NCBI RefSeq assembly: GCF_900215535.1
Contig: NZ_OCND01000005.1
Location: 241,501-305,500 of the forward strand
Direction: 5' to 3'
DNA: 64,000 nt
Source: Pseudoxanthomonas wuyuanensis
GTDB lineage: Bacteria; Pseudomonadota; Gammaproteobacteria; Xanthomonadales; Xanthomonadaceae
Shown: one piece after another, positions 1 to 11,499 of the stretch
Layout: every line of letters starts with the position of its first letter
Numbering within the stretch: position 1 is the first letter of the stretch
The notes under the pieces: generated by a model
The model's input: the letters and a program-made list of their open reading frames with translations, nothing else
Database searches by the model: none
Told to the model about the DNA's origin: nothing
Program-made: the position numbers and the translations under genes

Positions 1-1
1 C

Positions 2-328
2 TGGGGCCCCAAGCGGCTTGCCGGGCTGCTGCTGCCCTCGTTCCAGTCCATGCTGGCGCAGCGCGCGCTGGCCGCGCTGGTGGCCGCCATCACCTGGTTT
101 ACGGTGATTCCGAAGGTGGCGCCGGTGCTGGCCTATTGGGGCCAGTTGCGGATGGAATACCTGGTCGCCACCTGGCTGCTGCTGCTGGTGCTGCTGCTGG
201 GCTTCGCGCTGACCGTCCCGGCGCTATGGCTGAAATCGTTCACCCGCGGCCTGCTGGCGATGGGATTGATTGCCCTGGTCGAACGCGCGCTGGTGTTCCT
301 GTTCCGCAGCCAGGGCTGGCTGGGGTGA
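2..328 (+). CDS. C-terminal part of an unidentified membrane protein (5' end outside window)
   Basis: The reading frame is open from the first bases of the window, so this is the 3' part of a longer gene. A Met at position 50 exists, but the frame continues upstream of it. The visible 108 residues form about three hydrophobic segments (around AALVAAITWFTVIP, LVATWLLLLVLLLGFAL and GLLAMGLIALVERALVFLF) separated by short basic loops, so the product is very likely an inner-membrane protein. I do not recognise the family. It ends at TGA 326-328, directly before a repeat-rich stretch. Confidence 0.6.
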   Translation, partial: WGPKRLAGLLLPSFQSMLAQRALAALVAAITWFTVIPKVAPVLAYWGQLRMEYLVATWLLLLVLLLGFALTVPALWLKSFTRGLLAMGLIALVERALVFLFRSQGWLG

Positions 329-352
329 AGCGGGGAACGAGTGAGGAGTGAG

Positions 353-489
353 GAGTGAGGACAGTTTCCGCATTTCACTCGTTCCTCACTCCTCTTCACT
401 CGTTCCTAGCTTATTGCGGCGGCGCCGCCAGTTCCTTCGCGCTCAGATGGCCGTCGCCGTTGACGTCCTGCTTCTTGAACGTGGCCGTC
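353..489. repeat. Direct repeat, copy 1 of a duplicated 3' end of the EF-hand gene
   Basis: This stretch is nearly identical to about 613-767, which carries the 3' end and downstream flank of the intact EF-hand gene. Both copies share the flank beginning gaggacag(t/c)ttccgcattt and about 75 bases of coding sequence ending near cttcttgaacgtggccgtc. Copy 2 has an extra 16-base piece around 668-683. The arrangement looks like a local tandem duplication followed by decay of the outer copy. Confidence 0.75.
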
Positions 490-536
490 CGGCAGTTCGT
501 CGGCGCTCAGCACACCGTCGCGATTGATAAGGCGGA
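411..536 (-). pseudogene. Truncated, frameshifted duplicate of the EF-hand gene
   Basis: On the minus strand this stretch encodes INRDGVLSADELPDG, close to LNRDGVLSADELPGG in the intact neighbour at 686-1015. It then jumps out of frame into the sequence corresponding to the last EF-hand and the shared stop codon (tta at 411-413). About 45 bases between the two EF-hands are missing compared with the intact copy, and there is no start codon or signal peptide. It is a non-functional remnant of the duplication and marks the locus as recombinogenic. Confidence 0.7.
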
Positions 537-561
537 TGCCGTGGAGCGGGGAACGAGTGAG

Positions 562-621
562 GAGGAACGAGGAACGAGGAACGAGAAGTGAGAAGTGAGA
601 AGTGAGAAGTGAGGAGTGAGG
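562..621. repeat. Heptamer tandem repeat (7-bp units)
   Basis: Eight consecutive 7-base units can be read directly: GAGGAAC three times (562-582), GAGAAGT four times (583-610) and GAGGAGT once (611-617), then a partial unit. Looser versions (gaacgag, gtgagga) flank it at 336-360 and 549-561, and their complements occur at 376-408 and 642-680. The array is non-coding and lies between the pseudogene and the intact EF-hand gene. Arrays of this kind change length by slippage. Confidence 0.8.
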
Positions 622-685
622 ACAGCTTCCGCATTTCACTCGTTTCTCACTCCTCTTCACTCGTTCCTCGCCTTTCGTTCCTAGC

Positions 686-1015
686 TTATTGCGGCGGAGC
701 CGCCAGTTCCTTCGCGCTCAGATGGCCGTCGCCGTTGACGTCCTGCTTCTTGAACGTGGCCGTCAGGCGTTCGCGGTGCTGTTCGCGGGTGATGGGCTGG
801 CCGCGGCCGCCCGGCAGTTCGTCGGCGCTGAGTACGCCATCGCGATTGAGATCTCGCGCGTCGAAGGCGTAGCTCATCCAGTCCAGGAATTCCTCCAGGC
901 CGACGCGGCCATCGCCATCGCTGTCCATCCGCGCCAGGTAGTCGCTGCTCGCTTCGACCTGGGCGGCCGCCAGCGGCGGTAACGCCAGCAGCGCGAGCAC
1001 AAGCGCTATGCGCAT
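686..1015 (-). CDS. Small secreted EF-hand calcium-binding protein
   Basis: The predicted 109-residue protein starts MRIALVLALLALPPLAAAQ, a Sec signal peptide with cleavage expected after AAA. Three EF-hand-type loops follow: DSDGDGRVGLEE, LNRDGVLSADE and DVNGDGHLSAKE, each with Asp/Asn at the chelating positions and Glu/Asp at the end. It is therefore probably a periplasmic calcium-binding protein of the short bacterial EF-hand class. The frame stays open upstream to 1210, but the signal peptide makes the Met at 1015 the best start. A degenerate copy of its 3' half lies immediately downstream at 411-536. Binding partner and role are unknown. Confidence 0.75.
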   Translation of the reverse strand: MRIALVLALLALPPLAAAQVEASSDYLARMDSDGDGRVGLEEFLDWMSYAFDARDLNRDGVLSADELPGGRGQPITREQHRERLTATFKKQDVNGDGHLSAKELAAPPQ

Positions 1016-1125
1016 GCTGCGGCCCGTAAGGTCGAACCCGCTCGACCGCCCCGCTCGGGCAAGTCCGCCCCCCAAAAAGCTCCGCCCGGCAACGGTGCCC
1101 GGCAACCGCCGCTTCTCCGGTTCCA

Positions 1126-2328
1126 TCAATGCGCCGCCAGCGTGTAGCCTTTCAGCCGCGCCGAATAGTCCTGCAGCACGCGGATGCCGCTGGCCTCGGC
1201 CTGATGGCACCAGGCCTGCAATTGCTTCAGCCGCTCGGAGGCATCGTTGCTGCGCGCTTCCAAAAGCGCCGACAGGCTGGCGCGGTATTCGACCAGCGTG
1301 CGGATGCGCGGGCGCTGCGAAACCCAGCTCTGCAGTTGCTGGCGCGCATCGGGCTTGAGCCAGCGGCCATCGTCGACCAGGCCCTTGCGCAGGCGCCGCG
1401 GCAGCAGTTTGCGCAATTTGGCGCCGGCCTGGGCGGCTTCTTCCTTCAGCGCGGGCGTCAGCACGTTGCGCTGGTAGTCGGTCATCGCCTGGAAGCGGTG
1501 CGACAACAGCGCACGCAGCGTATCGGTATCGGGCACCGAGATGTTGGGGCGGATATCCAGGCTGGGCGCGACCCGCAGCACTTTGGCCAGGCCCAGCTTC
1601 TCCAGTCCCTTGATGGCCGCCCAGCCGATATCGAATTCCCAGCGCCGCATCGAAAAGCGTGCCGAGCTGGGGAAGGCATGGTGGTTGTTGTGCAGTTCCT
1701 CACCGCCAATCCAGACGCCCCACGGGGTCAGGTTGGTGGATGTGTCGGCCGATTCGAAGTTGCGGTAGCCCCACCAGTGGCCCAGGCCGTTGACGACGCC
1801 GGCGGCCCAGAACGGAATCCACGCCATCTGGATGGCCCACAGCGCAATGCCGGGAATGCCGAACAGCGCGAAATTGACGAACAGCAGCACGGTCGGCCCC
1901 ATCGTCGCATGCGGGGTGTACAGGTGGCGCTCTATCCAGTCGTCCGGCGCGCCCTTGCCGTACTGCTCGATGTCGGCATGCTGCCAGCGCGCTTCGCGGT
2001 ACAGTTCCACGCCGCGCCAGAACACGTTGCCGATGCCCTTGAACTGCGGGCTGTGCGGATCTTCCTCGGTCTCGACCTTGGCGTGGTGCTTGCGATGGAT
2101 GGCCACCCACTCCTTGGTGATCATCGAGGTGGTCAGCCAGGTCCAGAAGCGGAACACATGGCTGATGGCCGGATGGAAATCGACGCCGCGGTGGGCCTGG
2201 CTGCGGTGCAGGTACAGCGTGACCGAAAAGATGGTCAGCTGGGTGAAGACCAGCAGCACTGCCAGCAACCCAAGCCAACCCAGGCCCAGCAGGCCGCCAC
2301 TGAGAAACTGGAAAAACGCGTCGGACAT
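1126..2328 (-). CDS. Membrane-bound fatty acid (acyl-CoA) desaturase
   Basis: A 400-residue integral-membrane desaturase that would introduce a double bond into acyl chains using a di-iron centre in the inner membrane. All three histidine boxes of the stearoyl-CoA desaturase family are visible: HRSQAHR (about residue 41), HRKHH (about 78) and ELHNNHH (about 210). Hydrophobic segments lie near residues 10-35 and 140-180. About 140 residues follow the last box, as in proteobacterial members; this helical tail has no recognised motif. The regiospecificity (delta-9 is usual) cannot be told from sequence. It is divergent from the ABC ATPase at 2441, with a 112-bp shared upstream region. Confidence 0.9.
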   Translation of the reverse strand: MSDAFFQFLSGGLLGLGWLGLLAVLLVFTQLTIFSVTLYLHRSQAHRGVDFHPAISHVFRFWTWLTTSMITKEWVAIHRKHHAKVETEEDPHSPQFKGIGNVFWRGVELYREARWQHADIEQYGKGAPDDWIERHLYTPHATMGPTVLLFVNFALFGIPGIALWAIQMAWIPFWAAGVVNGLGHWWGYRNFESADTSTNLTPWGVWIGGEELHNNHHAFPSSARFSMRRWEFDIGWAAIKGLEKLGLAKVLRVAPSLDIRPNISVPDTDTLRALLSHRFQAMTDYQRNVLTPALKEEAAQAGAKLRKLLPRRLRKGLVDDGRWLKPDARQQLQSWVSQRPRIRTLVEYRASLSALLEARSNDASERLKQLQAWCHQAEASGIRVLQDYSARLKGYTLAAH

Positions 2329-2440
2329 TGCTAAGGACCCGGCAAGTGACAGGAAGAGAACGCGGCAGCGCCACTACCCCGCCATAATGAGGGCTTCGGC
2401 GGCAAACTTCACCCGTCGCCGACGTATGGTATTCAGGTAA

Positions 2441-3310
2441 ATGGATGAAGTACTTTTTGCGAAACCGCCCCGCATGAACCTGCCGTTGCCCGCTGACCTC
2501 GCCGGGTCCACTCCGCTGTTCGAACTGGACCGCGCCACCGTGGTGCGCGGCGGCGTGCGGGTGCTGCGGGACCTGACCCTGCGCATCCCGCTGGGCGAGC
2601 ACACCGCCATCCTGGGTCCCAACGGCTGCGGCAAGTCGACCTTCATCAAGCTGATCAGCCGCGAGCTGTACCCGCTGGCGCGCGAGGGCGATGCGCCGGT
2701 CAAAGTGTTCGGTTTGCGCCGCTGGAACGTCAATGAGCTGCGCAACCGGCTGGGCCTGGTCACCAGCGATCTGACCCGCGATTTGCAACAGATGCCGGCG
2801 CTGGGCGTGGAAGAGGCGGTCATCAGCGGCTTCTTCTCCAGCTTCGTGGTGCCGCCGCACCGCGACATCGACGCCGGCATGCGCGAACGCGCGCGCCAGG
2901 CGCTGGCGCAGGTGGGCGCAGGCGCCCTGGCCGACCGCCAGGTGGCGGAACTGTCCACCGGCGAGATGCGCCGCGTCCTGATTGCCCGCGCGCTGGTGCA
3001 TCAGCCGCAGGCGCTGCTGCTGGACGAACCCACCGCCGGCCTGGACCCGGTGGCGCGGCAACATTTTCTCGGCTTGATGCGGCAATTGACCCGGCGCGGC
3101 ATCACCCTGGTGCTGGTGACCCACCACATCGAGGAAATCATTCCCGAAATCGACCGCGTGCTGCTGCTGCGCGATGGCGCAGTGCATGCCGATGGCGACC
3201 GCCAGGCCATCCTGACCACCGATCTCCTCAGCCGCGCCTTCGCCGGGCCGGTGCAGGTCCGTCACGAAGCCGGGTTCTACCACGCCATTCCGGACGTCGC
3301 CGATGCCTGA
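2441..3310 (+). CDS. ABC transporter ATP-binding protein
   Basis: A 289-residue single-domain ABC ATPase. Walker A is GPNGCGKST (about residue 59), the signature is LSTGEMRR (about 170), Walker B is ALLLDEP (about 190) and the switch histidine is in LVTHH. The domain most resembles the soluble YlmA/YhcG-like ATPases rather than an importer with a known substrate. No permease gene is adjacent, so its partner is unknown. A second Met at codon 12 (2474) is an alternative start. The 3' end overlaps mutM by 8 bases, which suggests co-transcription. Confidence 0.85.
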   Translation: MDEVLFAKPPRMNLPLPADLAGSTPLFELDRATVVRGGVRVLRDLTLRIPLGEHTAILGPNGCGKSTFIKLISRELYPLAREGDAPVKVFGLRRWNVNELRNRLGLVTSDLTRDLQQMPALGVEEAVISGFFSSFVVPPHRDIDAGMRERARQALAQVGAGALADRQVAELSTGEMRRVLIARALVHQPQALLLDEPTAGLDPVARQHFLGLMRQLTRRGITLVLVTHHIEEIIPEIDRVLLLRDGAVHADGDRQAILTTDLLSRAFAGPVQVRHEAGFYHAIPDVADA

Positions 3311-4130
3311 ACTGCCCGAGGTCGAAACCACCCGCCGCGGCCTGGCGCCCCACCTCGAGGGCCGGCGCATCCAGGCGGTGACGCTGCGGCGGCCGGATCT
3401 GCGCTGGCCGATTCCGGCGGACATCGGCCAACGGCTGCCGGGGCAGCGCATCGCCGCGGTACGCCGGCGCGCCAAGTACCTGCTGCTGGATACCGACGCC
3501 GGCAGCGCGCTGCTGCACCTGGGCATGTCCGGCAGCCTGCGGGTGTTGCCGGCCGGCACCGCGGTGCGTGCGCACGACCATGTCGACATTGCGCTGGCCG
3601 GCGGCCGCGGCGGACCTGGCAGCGTATTGCGCTTCAACGATCCGCGCCGGTTCGGCTGCCTGTTGTGGCAGACCGCTGGCGAGGTCCATCCGCTGCTGCG
3701 CGATCTGGGCCCGGAACCGCTGTCGGACGACTTCGACGGCGACTACCTGTTTGCGCTCAGCCGCGGCCGCAAGGCGCCGGTAAAGACCTTCCTGATGGAT
3801 CAGGCGGTGGTGGTCGGAGTGGGCAACATCTATGCGGCCGAAAGCCTGTTCCGCGCCGGCATTGCCCCGCTGCGCGCGGCCGGCAAGGTCTCGCGCGAGC
3901 GTTACCAGGCGCTGGCGACGGCGGTGCGCGACATCCTGGCCCATGCCATCGCCCGCGGCGGCACCACGCTGCGCGATTTCATCAGCCCGGACGGTGCGCC
4001 CGGCTATTTCGAGCAGGAACTGTCCGTCTACGGCCGCGGCGGCCTGCCCTGTCCCAATTGCGGGCGCGCGCTGAAGCAGGCCAGCATTGGCCAGCGCGCC
4101 ACGGTCTGGTGCGGCCACTGCCAGCGCTGA
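3303..4130 (+). CDS. mutM: Formamidopyrimidine-DNA glycosylase (Fpg/MutM)
   Basis: Base-excision repair enzyme that removes 8-oxoguanine and Fapy lesions and nicks the abasic site. The 275-residue protein begins [14 protein letters not shown], giving the catalytic N-terminal proline and the following Glu after Met removal. The conserved Lys lies in RRAKYLLLD (about residue 59). The C-terminal zinc finger is CPNCG...WCGHC (about residues 247-270). Length matches the family. It starts inside the end of the upstream ABC ATPase gene, so the two are probably translated from one message. Confidence 0.97.
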   Translation: MPELPEVETTRRGLAPHLEGRRIQAVTLRRPDLRWPIPADIGQRLPGQRIAAVRRRAKYLLLDTDAGSALLHLGMSGSLRVLPAGTAVRAHDHVDIALAGGRGGPGSVLRFNDPRRFGCLLWQTAGEVHPLLRDLGPEPLSDDFDGDYLFALSRGRKAPVKTFLMDQAVVVGVGNIYAAESLFRAGIAPLRAAGKVSRERYQALATAVRDILAHAIARGGTTLRDFISPDGAPGYFEQELSVYGRGGLPCPNCGRALKQASIGQRATVWCGHCQR

Positions 4131-4262
4131 AGCGTCTGCCGGTGGCGGAAGACGTTCGCCCGGCGCATTTCCCGGGTCGCCGCTCCGGCGCATATGGGGG
4201 TTCCCGCCGGACCGTTTTCCGCCCGTGGGCTGCCGCCTCACGCCGGCGTGCGCGTTTCCCGC

Positions 4263-4268
4263 TATATT
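4263..4268 (+). promoter_or_regulatory. Candidate -10 box of the sigma-factor/kinase operon
   Basis: TATATT lies 28 bases before the sigma-factor ATG and just ahead of a good ribosome site (ggggaaggga at about 4285-4294). No convincing -35 box is seen at the usual spacing, so only the -10 is supported. Confidence 0.4.
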
Positions 4269-4295
4269 CCCCGGCTGGCAGCACGGGGAAGGGAC

Positions 4296-4862
4296 ATGGC
4301 CGACGCACCTGACATCACTCTATGGCTGGACTCGGCCCGCAACGGCGATCGCGCCGCGCTGGACCGGGTGCTGTCCACGCTCTACCAGGAACTGCACACG
4401 ATGGCGCGCCGGCAGCTGTCCGGCCAGCACGGCTACACGCTGGACGCCACCGCGCTGGTGCACGAGTCCTACCTGAAGCTGATCGGCAGCGGCGGCAACG
4501 CCCGCTTCGAGGACCGCGCGCACTTCTTCGCCTACGCCGCCTCGTCGATGCGCAGCGTGGTCGTCGACTACGCGCGCAGCCGGCTGGCGCGCAAGCGCGG
4601 CGGCGACCTGAAGCGGGTCGCCGATATTCCCGAGGAAATCGAAGGCGGCCTGCGCCTGGACGAAAACCTGCTGGCGCTCAATGCCGGCCTGGACAAGCTG
4701 GCCGAAGCCGACGAGCGGCTGGCCAAGGTTGTCGAGCTGCGCTATTTCGCCGGCCTGTCGGAGCTGGAAATCGCCGAACTGCTGCAGCGCTCCGAGCGCA
4801 GCATCCGCCGCGACTGGCAGAAGGCCCGGCTGTTCCTGCTGGCGGCGATGCAGGAAGACTAA
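4296..4862 (+). CDS. ECF-type RNA polymerase sigma factor (SigX6/TIGR02999, ECF43-like)
   Basis: A 188-residue two-domain sigma-70 factor. Region 2 includes LDATALVHESYLKL and FFAYAASSMRSVVVDYAR, both hallmarks of the TIGR02999 group. Region 4 includes VVELRYFAGLSELEIAELL with its helix-turn-helix. The ATG at 4296 is preceded by a strong Shine-Dalgarno; the frame is open further upstream but without one. The next gene, 28 bases downstream, is a Ser/Thr kinase, and no anti-sigma gene is present. In the ECF43 group such sigma factors are known to be activated by threonine phosphorylation by a linked kinase; that this pair works so is inference. The threonine in LDATALVHE is one candidate site. 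Confidence 0.9.
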   Translation: MADAPDITLWLDSARNGDRAALDRVLSTLYQELHTMARRQLSGQHGYTLDATALVHESYLKLIGSGGNARFEDRAHFFAYAASSMRSVVVDYARSRLARKRGGDLKRVADIPEEIEGGLRLDENLLALNAGLDKLAEADERLAKVVELRYFAGLSELEIAELLQRSERSIRRDWQKARLFLLAAMQED

Positions 4863-4890
4863 GGCGCCACGCCCTAATCCACGCACGATC

Positions 4891-7701
<2,811 letters not shown>

Positions 7702-7719
7702 GGCGGGCCCAGGCCCGCC
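7702..7719. terminator. GC hairpin directly after kinase gene (weak terminator candidate)
   Basis: GGCGGGCC (7702-7709) and GGCCCGCC (7712-7719) are a perfect inverted repeat next to the kinase stop codon. No T-run follows, so it is at most a weak or Rho-assisted terminator, or an mRNA 3'-end stabiliser. The formal two-base loop would open to a larger one. Confidence 0.35.
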
Positions 7720-7841
7720 ATTGCCTTCTCCCAGCACCCTGGCAATCATCGAAACCATCCATGCCAAAGATCATCGGCACGGCGAGGTAAAAAACGGTTC
7801 TTCCCCCAAGTGCGGGTGAACGTCTATGTGGAAGCCGTTGA

Positions 7842-7927
7842 CCAGGGCAGTGCGGGACACGCCGTAAATACGTCCATGTAAGCTCTTCCGCGGCATCCAT
7901 GCCGCGGACGGTCCCGCACCACCCTGG
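7842..7927. repeat. Nested inverted-repeat element
   Basis: Three nested arms are readable. The outer pair is CCAGGG (7842-7847) with CCCTGG (7922-7927). The middle pair is GTGCGGGAC (7850-7858) with GTCCCGCAC (7911-7919). The inner pair is TCCGCGGCAT (7887-7896) with ATGCCGCGGA (7899-7908). The layout resembles the short intergenic palindromic elements that Xanthomonadaceae carry in many copies (family knowledge). It has no coding content. It lies in the 642-base gap between the kinase gene and tdk. Confidence 0.65.
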
Positions 7928-8069
7928 CCACCGGCTTCTGGACACCTGGTCGGCGCTCGAAGAAAGGCCGTCCGAAGTCGCGGCCTGTCATCTGCCCTAA
8001 GGCGACGGCCGGCGGGCTGGGGGGTGCGGAGAGCAGACCAGGGATGGTCTGCGGCCCGACCGAGAGCGG

Positions 8070-8216
8070 GTTATGGCCTTTGGGGTGAGTGCGAAGGCTG
8101 CTGTCGCGGTGGCAGGCAAGGCGCACGCCGCCGGGCAGGCTGGTGGCCTGGGCAAGGCGTGCAACGCGGCATGGCGCCGCGACAGCAGCCTTCGCACTCA
8201 CCCCAAAGGCCATAAC
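8070..8216. repeat. Perfect 40-bp inverted repeat with 67-bp loop
   Basis: The 40 bases at 8070-8109 are the exact reverse complement of 8177-8216. The intervening 67 bases carry further GC-rich short repeats (ggcaaggcg..., gggcaaggcg). The gap has no credible gene in it; short open frames across it are GC-driven. The element could fold as a long hairpin in RNA or as a cruciform. It could also be a non-autonomous mobile element, but no target-site duplication is obvious. The rest of 7720-8343 shows only weak repeats (for example gaccagggatggtc at 8036-8049). Confidence 0.85.
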
Positions 8217-8343
8217 ACGCTCTTAAGACACGATGTCGTCAGGAGGGCGGAGCACCCCCCCAGCCTGACGGGCGGCGGCTCCTACCGAAGCCGAGCCCGC
8301 CGAAGCCGACATCCCCGGAAGCGGGAGAAGAACCAAAAGCGCC

Positions 8344-8967
8344 CTACCCCAGCGGCAACGGCGCCTGCAACGGATCGATGCGGCCCTCGCCACGAGCGAT
8401 CTTCTTGAACTCGGCGCGGCTGACCGACACGTAGCGCTCATTGCCGCCAATCTCCACCTGCGGCCCGTCCTGCACCGCATGGCCCTGCTCGTCCACGCGC
8501 ACGGTCATCGTCGCCTTCTTGCCGGTATGGCAGATGGTCTTGATTTCGCTCAGTTCGTCGGCCCAGGCCAGCAGGTACTGGCTGCCCTCGAACAGTTCGC
8601 CGCGAAAGTCCGTGCGCAGTCCGTAGCAAAGCACCGGTATCCGCAACTGGTCCACAACCTCGCTGAGCTGCCAGACCTGGGAGCGGCTGAGGAACTGCGC
8701 CTCGTCCACCAGCACGCAGTCCAGCTTGCCGGCAGCGGCGATATCGCGCTCGACCAGCGTCTGCAGGTCGGTACCGCGGTCGAAGCCGACACCCTCGGCC
8801 TGCAGGCCGATGCGCGAGGCCACCACGCCGCTGCCGCCACGATGATCCAGCCGGGGGGTCAGGATCAGCACCCGCATCCCGCGCTCGCGGTAGTTGTGCG
8901 CCGACTGCAGCAGGGTGGTGGTCTTGCCGGCGTTCATCGCCGAGTAGTAGAAGTAGAGCTTGGCCAT
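8344..8967 (-). CDS. tdk: Thymidine kinase (type II)
   Basis: A 207-residue cytosolic enzyme that phosphorylates thymidine with ATP in the pyrimidine salvage pathway. The P-loop is SAMNAGKTT (about residues 9-17), the DEAQFL motif with the catalytic acid region is near residue 90, and the TGKKATMT segment is near 150. Length fits the type II family. Only one cysteine is visible around the lasso region, so the paired zinc cysteines of the human/Gram-positive type appear to be missing. It is divergent from rep, with about 80 bases between them. Confidence 0.95.
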   Translation of the reverse strand: MAKLYFYYSAMNAGKTTTLLQSAHNYRERGMRVLILTPRLDHRGGSGVVASRIGLQAEGVGFDRGTDLQTLVERDIAAAGKLDCVLVDEAQFLSRSQVWQLSEVVDQLRIPVLCYGLRTDFRGELFEGSQYLLAWADELSEIKTICHTGKKATMTVRVDEQGHAVQDGPQVEIGGNERYVSVSRAEFKKIARGEGRIDPLQAPLPLG

Positions 8968-9018
8968 GCGGGAATTCTAACCGGCCGCCGTCCCGGCCCG
9001 ATGGGGCGGCGCTGCCTG

Positions 9019-9024
9019 TAAAAT
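9019..9024 (+). promoter_or_regulatory. Candidate -10 box of rep
   Basis: TAAAAT lies 24 bases before the rep start codon in the 81-bp gap between tdk and rep. No clear -35 is seen. An equivalent TAAAAT at 12808-12813 precedes the phosphatase gene at 12843. Confidence 0.4.
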
Positions 9025-9048
9025 GGCCTGCCATACAGCGGTTCCTGA

Positions 9049-11028
9049 ATGCACGATCTCAACCCCCCCCAACGCGCCGCGGTGCTGCATACGCAGGGAC
9101 CGCTGCTGGTGCTGGCTGGCGCCGGCAGCGGCAAGACGCGCGTCATCGTCGAGAAGATCGCCCACCTGATCGCGTCCGGGCGGATGCCGGCCAAGCGCAT
9201 CGCGGCCATTACCTTCACCAACAAGTCGGCCAAGGAAATGCGCGAGCGCGTCGGCAAGCGCATCAAGGGCGATGCCGCCGACGGGCTGACCATCTGCACG
9301 TTCCATGCGCTGGGGCTGAAGTTCCTGCAGATCGAGCATGCCGCAGTGGGGCTCAAGCGCGGCTTTTCCATTTTCGATTCCGACGACAGCAGCGCGCAGG
9401 TCAAGGACCTGATGAGCGGGGCCAAACCCGATGAGGTCGAAGCGGCCAAGAACCTGATTTCCCGCGCCAAGAACGCCGGCCTGTCGCCGGACGAGGCGCT
9501 GGCCGCCGCTCGCGGCAATCGCGAAAAGGAAGCCGCGCTGCTGTACCAGCGCTACCAGGCGCGGTTGTCGGCATTCAACGCGGTCGATTTCGACGATCTG
9601 ATCCGGCTGCCGGTGCAGGTGCTGGAAGGCAATGCCGACATCGCCGCCGCCTGGCGCGAGCGTATCGGCTACCTGCTGGTCGACGAATGCCAGGACACCA
9701 ACGACGCCCAGTACCGGCTGTTGAAGATGCTGGCCGGCGAGCGCGGCGACTTCACCTGCGTGGGCGATGACGACCAGAGCATCTACGCCTGGCGCGGCGC
9801 CAATCCCGACAACCTGCTGGCGATGGCGCGCGATTATCCCAAGCTGCAGATCGTCAAGCTGGAGCAGAACTACCGCTGCAGCAACCGGGTCCTGCGCGTG
9901 GCCAACGCGCTGATCGCGCACAACCCGCACGAGCATCTGAAGAAGCTGTGGAGCGATCAGCCCGATGGCGACCGTATCCGCGTCTGGGAGTGCCGCGACA
10001 ACGACCACGAAGCGGAAAAGGTCGCCGCCGAAATCGCCTTCCTGCACACCGCCCGCAACGCGCCGTGGAGCGACTTCTGCATCCTGTTCCGCGGCAACTT
10101 CCAGTCGCGGCCGCTGGAAAAGGCGCTGCAGTTGCTGCGCATTCCCTACCACCTGACCGGCGGCACCGCCTTCCTGGAGCGGCAGGAAGTCAAGGACGCG
10201 CTGTCGTGGCTGCGGCTGGTCGCCAACCCCGACGACGACACCGCGTTCCTGCGCGCGGTGCAATCGCCCAAGCGCGAAGTCGGCGCGACCTCGCTGGCCA
10301 AACTGGCCGAACTGGCGCAGAGCGCCCACCTGCCGCTGTCGCGCGCCGCCGAGTCGATGGCGGCGCTCAGGCAGCTGCCGGCACGCGCAGGCAACGGCCT
10401 GAGCGCGTTCAACGACATCATCGGCGACCTGCGCGATCACGCCGCCACGCTGTCGGCCAAGGATCTGCTGCTGCGGCTGATCGAACGGTCCGGGCTGCTG
10501 GCCGAGCTGCGTGCGCAATGCAAGGACGAGGCCTCGTTCCAGCGCCGCCGCGCCAACCTGGACGAGCTGGCCGACTGGTTCGACGGCGGCCCGCGCGGCG
10601 GCAACGTCGGCGATCTGGCCGCGCAGCTGGCGCTGCTGTCGCGCAACGACAAGGACGATGGCGGCAACCAGGTGCGGCTGATGAGCCTGCACGCGGCCAA
10701 GGGGCTGGAATTCCGCTACGTGTTCATCGTCGGCTGCGAGGACGGCACCTTGCCGCACGAGATCAGCGTCGAGGAAGGCAATCTGGAAGAGGAGCGCCGG
10801 CTGCTGTACGTGGGCATCACCCGCGCCAAGCAGGCGCTGTGGCTCAGCTACAGCCGCCAGACCCGCCGCTTCCGCGAACTGGTGAGGCTGAAGCCCAGCC
10901 GTTTTCTGGACGAGCTGCCGCAATCGGAGCTGCAGCGCGACGGCGCCGATCCGGTCGCCGATGCCGAACGCAAGAAGGAACGCGCCAGCGCCGGCCTGGC
11001 CGCGATCCAGGCGATGCTGGACGGCTGA
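9049..11028 (+). CDS. rep: ATP-dependent DNA helicase Rep (UvrD/Rep family)
   Basis: A 659-residue superfamily 1A 3'-5' helicase that assists replication forks and removes proteins from DNA. Motifs appear in order: Q-motif LNPPQRAAV, Walker A AGAGSGKT (about residue 23), TFTNKSAKEM, VDECQDTN (Walker B), DDDQSIYAWRGA (motif III), LEQNYRC (motif IV), LMSLHAAKGLEF (motif V) and VGITRAK (motif VI). The opening MHDLNPPQR and the length match Rep rather than UvrD. Monocistronic in appearance; it is followed after 51 bases by a small membrane protein gene. Confidence 0.95.
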   Translation: MHDLNPPQRAAVLHTQGPLLVLAGAGSGKTRVIVEKIAHLIASGRMPAKRIAAITFTNKSAKEMRERVGKRIKGDAADGLTICTFHALGLKFLQIEHAAVGLKRGFSIFDSDDSSAQVKDLMSGAKPDEVEAAKNLISRAKNAGLSPDEALAAARGNREKEAALLYQRYQARLSAFNAVDFDDLIRLPVQVLEGNADIAAAWRERIGYLLVDECQDTNDAQYRLLKMLAGERGDFTCVGDDDQSIYAWRGANPDNLLAMARDYPKLQIVKLEQNYRCSNRVLRVANALIAHNPHEHLKKLWSDQPDGDRIRVWECRDNDHEAEKVAAEIAFLHTARNAPWSDFCILFRGNFQSRPLEKALQLLRIPYHLTGGTAFLERQEVKDALSWLRLVANPDDDTAFLRAVQSPKREVGATSLAKLAELAQSAHLPLSRAAESMAALRQLPARAGNGLSAFNDIIGDLRDHAATLSAKDLLLRLIERSGLLAELRAQCKDEASFQRRRANLDELADWFDGGPRGGNVGDLAAQLALLSRNDKDDGGNQVRLMSLHAAKGLEFRYVFIVGCEDGTLPHEISVEEGNLEEERRLLYVGITRAKQALWLSYSRQTRRFRELVRLKPSRFLDELPQSELQRDGADPVADAERKKERASAGLAAIQAMLDG

Positions 11029-11079
11029 TCGCGGCACCGGTGTTGTAGGCTGCGCGCAACACCGCAACGAGGAACTGCC

Positions 11080-11466
11080 ATGACCCGCTCCAGCCCCGCC
11101 TGGCTGGCCATTGGCTTTGCCATCGCCTTGGTCGGCGTCGGCTTTCCGCATTGGCAGCTGGCCTATTCTCAGGTCGGTCTGCCCGACAGCCTGTATGGCC
11201 CCGGGCTGGTGGCGGTGGCCGTGGTGGCGCTGATGCTGCGCGCATTCGGCACCGCGCGGTTCTGGAAGGTCTGGCTGATCATCGCCGCCGCGGTACCGGC
11301 CGCCGTCGCCGTGCGCGTGGCGATGGACGTGACCGGCGATCCGACCAGCCATAACCTGTGGCCGTTCGAACTGTTGATTGCGGCGGCGCTGGGATTGGCC
11401 GCTTCGTTGGCCGGCACGCTGCTGGGCAGCCTGTTCCTGCTGCGCAGCAGCAGGCGGCCGGATTAG
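11080..11466 (+). CDS. Small integral membrane protein of unknown function
   Basis: A 128-residue protein with four hydrophobic segments: about residues 8-25, 40-57, 66-84 and 98-120. A basic tail (LRSSRRPD) follows, suggesting a cytoplasmic C-terminus. A ribosome site (gaggaa) lies about seven bases before the ATG. I do not recognise a family. It stands between rep and a DinB-like gene, with no functional clue from context. Confidence 0.7.
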   Translation: MTRSSPAWLAIGFAIALVGVGFPHWQLAYSQVGLPDSLYGPGLVAVAVVALMLRAFGTARFWKVWLIIAAAVPAAVAVRVAMDVTGDPTSHNLWPFELLIAAALGLAASLAGTLLGSLFLLRSSRRPD

Positions 11467-11499
11467 CATTGTCATCCTTGTCCTGATGAAGGCACATCG

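Noticed and set aside
1129-2334. A 401-codon open frame antisense to the desaturase gene
   Set aside because: High-GC shadow frame; composition has no family character, whereas the minus strand has all three histidine boxes.
8073-8408. Short open frames across the 40-bp inverted repeat
   Set aside because: They read through both repeat arms and into tdk antisense sequence with no ribosome site or recognisable protein.
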